Shown here piece by piece: positions 51,759 through 58,463 of a DNA stretch of 58,463 bases. A program made the translations under genes and the position numbers. The first letter of the stretch is position 1. Each line of letters begins with the position of its first letter. The DNA is from Cyanobium sp. Cruz CV13-4-11 (lineage in GTDB: Bacteria; Cyanobacteriota; Cyanobacteriia; PCC-6307; Cyanobiaceae), in contig NZ_JAGQCH010000020.1 in NCBI RefSeq assembly GCF_024346055.1, positions 1 through 58,463 of the forward strand, given 5' to 3'. The notes beneath the pieces are model-generated. The model had not been told where the DNA came from, made no database searches, and saw only the letters and a list, made by a program, of their open reading frames with translations.

Positions 51759-52489
51759 TGGCCGTGAGGAATGTTGTCGCCCTGATCCCCGCCCGCTCCG
51801 GGTCCAAGGGGGTTCCGCACAAGAACATCAAATCCCTGGGCGGGCATCCCTTGATCGAGTGGTCGATCAAGGGATGCCTGAAATCCGGGCTGATCGACCG
51901 CGTCATCGTCTCGACCGATTCTCCGGAGTATGCGGACCTCGCCGTCAATCTCGGCGCCGAGGCGCCGTTCCTGCGCCCTGCGGAAATCGCAGACGACCTC
52001 TCGACGGACTATGACTTCGTGCTCCATGCGCTCGACTGGTTTGCTTCCCACGGGGGCGAACCCGAGTTCCTGGTCCATATCCGCCCGACCACTCCCTATC
52101 GGGCCCCCGCCCTGATCGACGAGGCGATCGAGGCCTTCCGGGATGAGCCCCGGGCGACCGCACTGCGCTCCGTGCATGAAATGTCCGAGTCCGCCTACAA
52201 GACGTTCGAACTTGCCCCGGCAGGCCAATTGAAGCGGCTTGGGGCCGACAGTACCGCACTCGATGCGGCCAACAACGCGCGCCAGCAGTTTCCCGCCACT
52301 TATCAGGCCAATGGCTATGTCGATGTGCTGTCATCCCGCTTTGTCAGAAGCCATGGACTGATTCATGGTGACTGGGTCATGCCTTTCATCACGCCTGCCG
52401 TGGTCGAAGTGGATACCGAGGATGATTTCGCTCATCTCGAATTCCTGCTTGCTCGCAATCCTCGAATCGCCCACCAACTTTTTACCTGA
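51758..52489 (+). CDS. CMP-ulosonate cytidylyltransferase (NeuA-like)
   Basis: ATG 51758 gives 243 residues starting VVALIPARSGSKGVPHKNIK, the acylneuraminate cytidylyltransferase signature R-S/G-S-K-G-x-P-x-K-N. PLIEWSIKGCLKSGLIDRVI, STDSPEYADLAVNLGAEAPF, RPAEIADDLSTDYDFVLHAL, VHIRPTTPYRAPALIDEAIE and a late VEVDTEDDFAHLEFLL are all present. NeuA-type enzymes transfer CMP to the anomeric carbon of 2-keto acids made by NeuB-type synthases. It therefore pairs with the NeuB fusion two genes upstream, separated only by the SIS gene, and predicts a CMP-activated 2-keto-3-deoxy acid. Confidence 0.9.
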   Translation: MAVRNVVALIPARSGSKGVPHKNIKSLGGHPLIEWSIKGCLKSGLIDRVIVSTDSPEYADLAVNLGAEAPFLRPAEIADDLSTDYDFVLHALDWFASHGGEPEFLVHIRPTTPYRAPALIDEAIEAFRDEPRATALRSVHEMSESAYKTFELAPAGQLKRLGADSTALDAANNARQQFPATYQANGYVDVLSSRFVRSHGLIHGDWVMPFITPAVVEVDTEDDFAHLEFLLARNPRIAHQLFT

Positions 52490-52497
52490 GGTCAGTC

Positions 52498-53874
52498 ATG
52501 GCTGGACACGAGTTTTCCCGTAGCCCTCAGCAAGTGCCCTTTGTGAGCACTGTGCACCGGAGCATCAAGACGGCGATTCCTGCGCCGGGGACCGAGGAGA
52601 TTCTCGCCAGCCTGGATTGCTACGAATCCCGTTCGATGCATGGGCAGTTCCCCCTGATCTGGGACCGCGCAGTGGACGCAAGCGTGTTTGACATCGCCGG
52701 CAATTGCTGGATCGATTTCACCTCCACGATCTTCGTCGCCAACGTGGGTCATTCCAATGCCCGGGTAACGGCGGCCATTCAGGGCATGATGGATGCGCCC
52801 ATCTACAGCTGCTACGCCTACCCGAATCGCAAGCGAGCCGAGTATCTGCAAAGGTTGCTTGAATTCGCCGGCAAACCTTTTGAAAAGGCCTTCCTGCTGT
52901 CGGCTGGAACCGAGGCCACCGAAGCTGCCCTGAAGCTGATGCGCATGCAAGGCCAGAAGCTGGGCAAGCGCCGCCTCGGCATCGTCTGCATCGAAGGCAA
53001 CTGGCATGGCCGCACCATGGGAGCGCAGATGATGAGTAGCAACCTGGCGCAGCGGGACTGGATCGGCTTTCAGGATGCCGACATCCATCACATTCCGTTC
53101 CCTTATCCTTGGGCACTCAACGCCGCCACCCCGGAGGCCTTCCTTGAAGCCGGCCTGGAGCGCCTGGCCACATCGGGGGTCGATCTTGACATGGATGTGT
53201 GCGGCTTCATGCTGGAAACCTTCCAGGGCTGGGGCGCAGTGTTCTATCCCAAGGAATTCGTGCAGGCTATCGAAAAGGTGTGCCGAAAGCACAGTATCCT
53301 GCTTGCCTTCGATGAGATGCAGGCAGGATTCGGCCGCACGGGCCGCCGCTTCGGTTACCAGCATTACGAGGTGACGCCGGACCTGATCGCCTGCGGTAAG
53401 GGCATGGGCGGCGGCGTGCCCCTTTCCGGCGTGATGGGTCGGGCCGAGGTCATGGATTTGCCGGATACCGGCAACATGAGTAGCACCCACTCCGCCAATC
53501 CGCTGGTGTGTGCCGCAGGCTTGGCGGTGATCGAGGAACTGGAGCAGCGCGACCTCGTCGGCGAAGCCGCCCGCAAGGGCGAGCTGCTGTTCAAGGGCCT
53601 GACCGCCCTGCAACAGCGTTTCCCCGACCGCATCTCCGACGTGCTCGGAAAGGGCCTGATTGCAGCCGTCCTGTTTCGCACCCCAGACACAGGCGCCGCC
53701 GACAGCGCCTTCACCAGCCTGGTCGCCGAGCGCTGCATGCAGAAGGGCTTGTTGGTGGTGCATACCGGACGGGAGTCGATCAAGATTGGTCCCCCCCTGA
53801 CCATCGCGGATCAAGCCTTACTGGAAGGTATCGACGTGCTGGGCGAGGCCATTGCCGAAGTGGCGGCGGAATGA
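52498..53874 (+). CDS. class III PLP-dependent aminotransferase
   Basis: The 458-residue protein has the fold-type-I class III pattern: FLLSAGTEATEAALKLMRMQ (phosphate site), IEGNWHGRTMGAQMMSS, ILLAFDEMQAGFGRTGRRFG (D272 holds the PLP pyridine nitrogen) and DLIACGKGMGGGVPLSGVMG with the Schiff-base lysine K301. These enzymes move amino groups to aldehydes or ketones, often at a terminal carbon, unlike the DegT/LegC/PseC aminotransferases normally used for bacterial nonulosonic acids. Here it lies between NeuA-like and VOC genes, so an amino group at an end carbon of the cluster's sugar acid is likely. It overlaps the VOC gene by four bases. Confidence 0.88.
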   Translation: MAGHEFSRSPQQVPFVSTVHRSIKTAIPAPGTEEILASLDCYESRSMHGQFPLIWDRAVDASVFDIAGNCWIDFTSTIFVANVGHSNARVTAAIQGMMDAPIYSCYAYPNRKRAEYLQRLLEFAGKPFEKAFLLSAGTEATEAALKLMRMQGQKLGKRRLGIVCIEGNWHGRTMGAQMMSSNLAQRDWIGFQDADIHHIPFPYPWALNAATPEAFLEAGLERLATSGVDLDMDVCGFMLETFQGWGAVFYPKEFVQAIEKVCRKHSILLAFDEMQAGFGRTGRRFGYQHYEVTPDLIACGKGMGGGVPLSGVMGRAEVMDLPDTGNMSSTHSANPLVCAAGLAVIEELEQRDLVGEAARKGELLFKGLTALQQRFPDRISDVLGKGLIAAVLFRTPDTGAADSAFTSLVAERCMQKGLLVVHTGRESIKIGPPLTIADQALLEGIDVLGEAIAEVAAE

Positions 53875-54308
53875 TCAGCGCGATTCGGCATACCGGCCTG
53901 GTGGTGGCCGACCTAGAGGGGGCGCTGCATTTCTGGTGCGACGTGCTCGGTTTCAAGGTGGTGAAGCAGATGGAGGAATCGGGGCCCCATATCGACGCCA
54001 TGATGGGACTCCATGATGTGCGCGTGACCACCGCCAAACTGGCGGCGCCGGACGGGAATCTGATTGAGCTGCTGCGCTTCCACTCCCATCCCGACAAGCC
54101 ACGATGGGAGGGCACGCCTTCTTCGACTGGATTCACCCACATCGCCCTGACGGTGGATGATCTGGATCAGCTCGTTTTGAAGCTCACACAGGAGGGCGTC
54201 AGCTTTCCTGCACCGCCCCAGCGCTCGCCAGACGGCTACGCGAAGGTGATTTACGCCAAGGGACCCGAGGGCATTTTGTTGGAATTAGTCGAGATTCTTT
54301 TGGCATGA
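53871..54308 (+). CDS. VOC-superfamily (glyoxalase/dioxygenase-fold) protein
   Basis: ATG 53871 gives 145 residues with two beta-alpha-beta-beta-beta units: IRHTGLVVADLEGALHFWCD and VLGFKVV, then FTHIALTVDDLDQLVLKLTQ and GPEGILLELVEIL. H7 and later acidic residues (NLIELLRF, ILLELVE) are in the usual metal positions. Members include epimerases, glyoxalases and dioxygenases; which of these applies cannot be told. The compact gene is locked by ATGA overlaps to both neighbours, so it is an integral pathway member. Confidence 0.8.
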   Translation: MISAIRHTGLVVADLEGALHFWCDVLGFKVVKQMEESGPHIDAMMGLHDVRVTTAKLAAPDGNLIELLRFHSHPDKPRWEGTPSSTGFTHIALTVDDLDQLVLKLTQEGVSFPAPPQRSPDGYAKVIYAKGPEGILLELVEILLA

Positions 54309-54994
54309 CGAAATCGAACCGGGATTACGTGGCTGTTGTATACAATGAAAGTGATCGGCCGTTGACAACGTATCCAGACAAGCTGGCGCGCTATCTATTT
54401 CAAAGATTTGGTCTGATGCCGGGCGACCAGTTTTTGGATGTCGGCTGTGGTCGGGGAGAATTTCTGCGTGGCTTTATGCAATGCGGTGTCGCTGGCTTTG
54501 GTGTCGATCAGTCGCGGGCTGCGGAAAGCTACTGTCCCAATGCAACGCTGGTAATCTCCGACATCGAGAATGATGGCATTCCTTATGAAAACAACTTCTT
54601 CGATGTCGTGTATTCAAAGTCGGTCATCGAGCATTTCTACTATCCGGAAAGGATGGTCAAGGAGATCTTCAGGGTTCTTAGGCCAGGCGGCAAGATAATC
54701 ACTCTCTGCCCTGACTGGGAGTTCAACTACCGCATCTATTTCGAGGATTACACGCATCGCACGCCCTTCATGCAATCCTCTTTGCGCGACATCTTGTTGA
54801 TCCATGGCTTCGACAATGTGATGGTGGAGCGGTTTCGCCAACTGCCTATCCTTTGGGGTAGAGGTAAGCTTTTGTTGCCGTTGGCAGAACTTACGAGGTT
54901 ACTGATCCCAGGCCATCTAAAGCCCTATAGCAAGTGGGTGCGGTTTTCAAAGGAAATCATGCTTCTTTCTTTCGCTACCAAGCCTCTAGAGTAA
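54305..54994 (+). CDS. class I SAM-dependent methyltransferase
   Basis: The 229-residue protein has LARYLFQRFGLMPGDQFLDV then GCGRGEFLRGFMQCG as SAM loop, GFGVDQSRAAES as acidic strand, NFFDVVYSKSVIEHFYYPER and MVKEIFRVLRPGGKIITLCP with the LRPGG turn. It is of the small-molecule methyltransferase kind. It ends in a hydrophobic/basic stretch (WVRFSKEIMLLSFATK). In an ABC-export cluster it may methylate the sugar or end-cap the chain. It starts inside the stop of the VOC gene. Confidence 0.85.
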   Translation: MTKSNRDYVAVVYNESDRPLTTYPDKLARYLFQRFGLMPGDQFLDVGCGRGEFLRGFMQCGVAGFGVDQSRAAESYCPNATLVISDIENDGIPYENNFFDVVYSKSVIEHFYYPERMVKEIFRVLRPGGKIITLCPDWEFNYRIYFEDYTHRTPFMQSSLRDILLIHGFDNVMVERFRQLPILWGRGKLLLPLAELTRLLIPGHLKPYSKWVRFSKEIMLLSFATKPLE

Positions 54995-55001
54995 TTCAGC
55001 C

Positions 55002-55841
55002 ATGCAGACAAATACTCGCCTAGGTTTTATGCAAGGCCGCCTCTCCCCCCTGGTGGACGGGAAAATCCAGGCTTTTCCATGGGATTCCTGGCAGCAGGAG
55101 TTTCCGGCAGCCCAAGGCCTGGGTCTGGGGCTGATGGAATGGACCCTGGACCAGGATCGGCTCGATCAGAATCCCCTGTTGACGCCCCAGGGCCAGCAGG
55201 ACATTCGCCGCCTATGCCACGCCCATCAGCTCACCATTCCTTCGCTGACCGGGGATTGCTTTATGCAGGCCCCCTTCTGGAAAGCCCACGGGCAGGACAG
55301 GGCAGCGCTGGAGGCGGATTTCATCGCGATAGCCCGTGCGTGTGCCGAAGTCGGCATTCAAATGATCGTCGTGCCGCTGGTGGACAACGGCAGGCTTGAA
55401 AACGAACAGCAGGAAGAGGCGCTTCTCGCCTTTATGCTGACCCAGGCTGATCTGTTCCGAGCGCTCGGCCTGCGCATCATCTTCGAAAGCGATTTCGCCC
55501 CCGGCGACCTGGCCCGCTTCATCGGCCGCCTGCCAGCCGACGCTTTTGGGGTCAACTACGACATCGGCAACAGCGCCGCGCTTGGATACAAACCCTTGGA
55601 AGAGTTTGCCGCCTATGGTCCCCGCATCGTCAATGTCCACGTCAAGGACAGGGGCCTCGGCGGAACCACCGTCCCCTTGGGCACTGGCAATGCCGACTTC
55701 CCCTTGGTCTTTCGCCTGCTTCGTGAGGCCGCCTACACGGGCTACCTGATCATGCAAACGGCCCGCGCCAGCGATGACGACCATGCCGGCGCCCTTCGCC
55801 ACTACATGGGGCAGATTGAGGCTTGGGCGAGGGGAGTCTGA
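55002..55841 (+). CDS. TIM-barrel sugar phosphate isomerase/epimerase (AP-endonuclease-2-like)
   Basis: The 279-residue protein starts RLGFMQGRLSPLVDGKIQAF, then FPAAQGLGLGLMEWTLDQDR, the first strands of xylose-isomerase-like barrels. PSLTGDCFMQAPF, IIFESDFAPGDLARFIG (E of the metal site), FGVNYDIGNSAALGYKPLEE (D-x-G-N), IVNVHVKDRGLGGTTVPLGT (H-x-K-D) and GNADFPLVFRLLREAAYTGY follow. The metal-ligand pattern E, D, H and E is complete. It resembles the C-terminal barrel of the NeuB fusion in type but not closely in sequence, so two isomerase barrels act in the same pathway. Confidence 0.85.
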   Translation: MQTNTRLGFMQGRLSPLVDGKIQAFPWDSWQQEFPAAQGLGLGLMEWTLDQDRLDQNPLLTPQGQQDIRRLCHAHQLTIPSLTGDCFMQAPFWKAHGQDRAALEADFIAIARACAEVGIQMIVVPLVDNGRLENEQQEEALLAFMLTQADLFRALGLRIIFESDFAPGDLARFIGRLPADAFGVNYDIGNSAALGYKPLEEFAAYGPRIVNVHVKDRGLGGTTVPLGTGNADFPLVFRLLREAAYTGYLIMQTARASDDDHAGALRHYMGQIEAWARGV

Positions 55842-55842
55842 C

Positions 55843-56604
55843 GTGCAGCTCCAGTTGCAGGGCAAATCCGTTCTGGTCACCGGCTCATCCAAGGGCATCG
55901 GCCGTGTCATCGCAGAGGCGTTCCTTGCCGAAGGCGCCGAAGTCGCCTTCAATGGCCGCGATGCCGATGACCTGATGCGCGTTGCGGCGGCGCAGAGCGG
56001 CGGAAAGGCGATCACCGTAGCTGGAGATGTCGTCCAGCCAGACCAAGCCCGCGGAGTGGTCGAGCGGGTGCTGGCGGTGTTCGGAAAACTCGACGTGCTG
56101 GTTTGCAACGTCGGTAGCGGTCGCTCAGTGCCCCCCGGTGCGGAGACCCATGAGGAGTGGCTGCGGGTTTTCGAACTGAACCTGTGGAGCACAACCAACA
56201 TGGTCGAGGCTGGCAGGCACGCCCTAGCCACAAGCGGGGGCGCGATCGTGTGCATCTCCTCAGTTTGCGGCCTTGAGCTGGTGCCTGGTGCGCCCCTGAC
56301 CTATTCAGCCGCCAAGGCGGCCCTCAATGCTTACGTTCGCGGCATCGCCCGCCCCCTGGGAACAGACGGGGTGCGAATCAATGCCGTCGCCCCAGGCAAT
56401 ATTCTTTTCGACGGCTCGGTCTGGCATAAGAAGTTCAACGAGAATGCCGCAGCAGTTGAGCAGATGCTGGCACGGGATGTGGCCCTGGCAAAGCTGGGCA
56501 CGCCCCAGGATGTCGCCAATCTCGTGTTATGGCTGGCGTCCCCAGTGGCATCGTTTTGCACCGGCAGCATCTTTGTCGCGGATGGCGGGCAGGTACACAG
56601 TTAA
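55843..56604 (+). CDS. short-chain dehydrogenase/reductase
   Basis: GTG 55843, one base after the preceding stop, gives 253 residues. TGSSKGIGRVIAEAFLAEGA holds the NAD(P) loop (13-20). GDVVQPDQARG, LVCNVGSG (N-x-G), S140 in CISSVC and Y154-x3-K158 in LTYSAAKAALNAYVR form the active site, and INAVAPGNILFDG and IFVADGGQVHS complete the classical SDR. The frame is open further upstream, but the extra part lies in the preceding gene. It likely oxidises or reduces a hydroxyl or keto group of the cluster's sugar. Confidence 0.9.
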   Translation: MQLQLQGKSVLVTGSSKGIGRVIAEAFLAEGAEVAFNGRDADDLMRVAAAQSGGKAITVAGDVVQPDQARGVVERVLAVFGKLDVLVCNVGSGRSVPPGAETHEEWLRVFELNLWSTTNMVEAGRHALATSGGAIVCISSVCGLELVPGAPLTYSAAKAALNAYVRGIARPLGTDGVRINAVAPGNILFDGSVWHKKFNENAAAVEQMLARDVALAKLGTPQDVANLVLWLASPVASFCTGSIFVADGGQVHS

Positions 56605-56619
56605 AAATGGATCTGGTGA

Positions 56620-57456
56620 ATGATGGCTTCTGACAAATTTGATCTATCCGGGAAAACCGCCCTGATCACTGGCGCCGCCGGGCTTCTGGGCGTAGAGCAC
56701 TCGGCGGCGCTGCTGGAGAGCGGCGCGACAGTCGTGCTGACTGACATGAGCGCGGCAGCGCTTGACACTGCAGCACAACATCTGAGCAAGTGCCACGATC
56801 GCTCGCAAATCCTGACCGCGGTGATGGACGTGACGGATCCAGCGGCCATAGGCAGCGTTGCGGAACTGCTATTCGGACGGGGTTTGCGCGTGGACATCCT
56901 GGTCAACAACGCAGCCATCGACCCGAAGGTCAAGGGCGACCAAGGCGTGGTGGAGACGTCGCGCCTTGAGCACTTTCCGGTTGAGCAATGGGACCTGCAG
57001 GTGGCCGTCGGCCTGACGGGCGCGTTCCTGTGCAGCCAGGTTTTTGGCCGCGCGATGTCGTGGGACGGAAAGGGTGGCGTCATTCTGAACATCGCTTCCG
57101 ATCTCTCGGTCTTCGCCCCCGACCAGCGGCTCTACCGCAAGGATGGCCTGCCAGATGAACTGCAACCCGTGAAGCCAGTGACCTATTCGGTGATCAAGGC
57201 AGGGCTGGTCGGATTGACCCGTTATCTGGCCACCTACTGGGCTGACAAGGGCGTGCGCTGTAATGCCCTATCGCCCGGTGGTGTCTACAACGGTCAGGGA
57301 GACGATTTCGTCCAGCGACTCACCTCGCTCATTCCGCTTGGGCGGATGGCCGACAAGGACGAGTACAGGGCTGCGGTGCAATTCCTCTGCTCGGATGCCT
57401 CGGCCTATATGAATGGCCAGAATGTGGTGATGGACGGTGGGAGATCCTCTTGGTAA
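56620..57456 (+). CDS. short-chain dehydrogenase/reductase (second)
   Basis: Starting ATG 56620 (or ATG 56623), the 278-residue protein has FDLSGKTALITGAAGLLGVE as the NAD(P) loop, VDILVNNAAIDPKVKGDQGV, VILNIASDLSVFAPDQRLYR and the catalytic YSVIKAGLVGLTRYLATYW (Y-x3-K). An extra segment, including RKDGLPDELQPVKPV, lies before the tyrosine and is typical of SDRs linked to Pse/Leg-type and other glycan loci. The C-terminus NVVMDGGRSSW is normal for the family, and the stop TAA at 57454-57456 overlaps the first bases of an IS66-like end. It is the last operon gene. Confidence 0.9.
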   Translation: MMASDKFDLSGKTALITGAAGLLGVEHSAALLESGATVVLTDMSAAALDTAAQHLSKCHDRSQILTAVMDVTDPAAIGSVAELLFGRGLRVDILVNNAAIDPKVKGDQGVVETSRLEHFPVEQWDLQVAVGLTGAFLCSQVFGRAMSWDGKGGVILNIASDLSVFAPDQRLYRKDGLPDELQPVKPVTYSVIKAGLVGLTRYLATYWADKGVRCNALSPGGVYNGQGDDFVQRLTSLIPLGRMADKDEYRAAVQFLCSDASAYMNGQNVVMDGGRSSW

Positions 57457-58400
57457 CGCATCGGTGCGGCTTCAGTGGTATGGACGTAGCACCGAAGCAG
57501 CCCATCACTTACCGCCCAGCATCATGAGATCAGAGGCCCTTGGCCGATGTCAGTGGTGATGGGGTCCGGCATCAGTGATGGCATCACCCCGCCGAGCTGA
57601 CAGCTCAGTTCCATCACCAGCTGGAGCGTGGTCTCGAACGCCAGTCAGATTCGCTGGTAAGGGAGCCGCAACCCCGGCCAGTCGATCGCTCCGTACTTGT
57701 AGCGGGCCACTGCTCAACCAGCTGTTGCTGCAGCTCCAGCATCCGGTGGTTGTAGGCAGAGAAGCGATCGTTCACCATCACCCATTGCCAGTCACGCTTG
57801 GCCTTGGAATTACCGCCAACCGCTATCCTCAAAACTTCGTTTATGGCGTTGCCAGAGCCTGCACCGGTTTCATCGACGTAGGCTGCCCGCTGCTATCGCT
57901 TGTGCCAAGGCAGCGCTCAGGTGCCGGAGCATCGTTGCGATTGTGCTGTAGCTGATCTCCGCCCCCTCCAGCTGGCGGATGCAGGCAAGGCTCTTCCTGA
58001 AGCTCAACGCGCAGGCGCGGTCCATCAGACCCACCAGTGAAATGAGCCTGGGCCTATCGCGGATCGCTTCCACATCAGTCGGCAACGGCATGCAGGTGCT
58101 GGTGGAGCAGCAGGAGCAGAGCAGCCGGTGGAGCCGGTGCTCAATCACCAGCGGCGCCATCGGCGAGACTCGTTCACTTGATGCCGCAACGGATCCTGGT
58201 CCTCGCCCTGGAGCAGGGTGTCCCAGCGGCGGCAGGTATCTGGGTGGTCGACCACCACCTCATCCAGCCGTTCCATCGGCAGCAGCCCCGGCCCAGCGTC
58301 GGGATGCCCCGGCTGGCCCCGCGCTTGCGCTGATCTTGTTCGGCGACGATTAGGTAGGCGGGTCCGCGCAACTACATAGGCGGGTCTCAAGACGCGACAA
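57453..58400 (-). mobile_element. degraded IS66-family copy
   Basis: Starting at 57453 with GTAACGCATCGGTGCGG, a possible IS66-type terminal sequence, the region carries pieces of an IS66 transposase on the minus strand in at least three frames. Compared with the element at 1-572 it is a diverged relative, not a recent copy (for example GQPGHPDAGPGLLPMERLDE against GQPGHPGSGPELLPIERVDE). The other end is placed roughly at 58400. Confidence 0.6.
57600..58390 (-). pseudogene. IS66-family transposase, multiply frameshifted and internally deleted
   Basis: From high to low coordinates the minus strand shows ARGQPGHPDAGPGLLPMERL and HPDTCRRWDTLLQGEDQDPL (58345-58190), the zinc-finger region in which one expected cysteine is W. 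In a second frame come LVIEHRLHRLLCSCC and SFRKSLACIRQLEGAEISYS (58160-57900). In a third come LRIAVGGNSKAKRDWQWVMV and NDRFSAYNHRMLELQQQLVE (57835-57720), part of the catalytic region. Long parts between are missing, so the gene is dead. It marks the right border of the surface-sugar operon. Confidence 0.65.
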
Positions 58401-58463
58401 CAGGGTTCCGATTCCGGTCTGGAGCCCTGCGATGCCCGCCCCTCTGTCGTTGCGGATCAAGGA

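Noticed and set aside
58432..58463. Start of a plus-strand gene reading MPAPLSLRIK
   Set aside because: Only ten codons are inside the window; it could be the start of another transposase, but this cannot be supported.

Overview
The window looks like a piece of the chromosome of a high-GC picocyanobacterium of the Synechococcus/Cyanobium type. The photosystem II gene psbZ shows this directly, as do the cyanobacterial order clpX-clpP-tig / asd-dapA-rnj, an aspartate kinase with four ACT repeats, a DUF561 gene and precorrin-8X methylmutase. No tRNA, rRNA or CRISPR array was seen.

Layout. (1) 0-9.6 kb is a decayed accessory region on the minus strand. It holds the 5' end of an IS66-type element that cuts off a hexapeptide acyltransferase, a glycosyltransferase-like gene, an FkbM methyltransferase and a broken IS3-type element. 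It also holds the remains of a CDP-sugar operon (rfbG tail, rfbH head) with an antitoxin/toxin pair sitting between the two genes. After that come several complete and broken toxin-antitoxin pieces, an Rpn-family nuclease, a methyltransferase-like pseudogene and an LRAT-family acyltransferase. (2) 9.7-34.5 kb is conserved core: proteolysis and folding (clpX, clpP, tig), lysine pathway (asd, dapA, lysC), RNA and DNA maintenance (rnj, tilS, uvrB, holA, mutS), mscL, cobH, ribH, dTDP-rhamnose genes rfbA and rfbC, and psbZ. One unusual core-embedded gene is a single-chain antitoxin-PIN toxin fusion, preceded by a perfect palindrome carrying two TGTACA cores. (3) 34.5-38.9 kb is a graveyard of an older surface-polysaccharide locus: a Wzm permease with an internal deletion, a Wzt ATPase with a frameshift and a nonsense codon, a truncated sugar epimerase and a dehydratase fragment. 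(4) 38.9-57.5 kb is an intact, tightly overlapping plus-strand operon that begins with a complete Wzm/Wzt ABC exporter. It continues with two methyltransferases, two Gfo/Idh/MocA oxidoreductases, an SGNH hydrolase, a large glycosyltransferase-like protein, a heptose-type nucleotidyltransferase, a CBS-GHMP kinase fusion, a NeuB-SAF-TIM-barrel fusion, a GmhA-like isomerase, a NeuA-like cytidylyltransferase, a class III aminotransferase, a VOC protein, a stand-alone TIM-barrel isomerase and two SDRs. (5) 57.45 kb to the end is a degraded IS66 copy, starting at the stop codon of the last operon gene.

Reading of the whole. Region 4 is the best candidate for an undescribed system. It looks like a pathway that makes, activates and exports an unusual surface sugar, combining heptose-type activation (GmhA, HddA/HddC-like) with ulosonic-acid-type synthesis (NeuB/NeuA-like). 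None of the usual genes that supply a NeuB substrate are visible. Base composition changes inside the intact wzt gene, which suggests that the sugar pathway was imported together with the substrate-recognising half of the exporter. Product predictions are from reading translated motifs only; no database search was possible.
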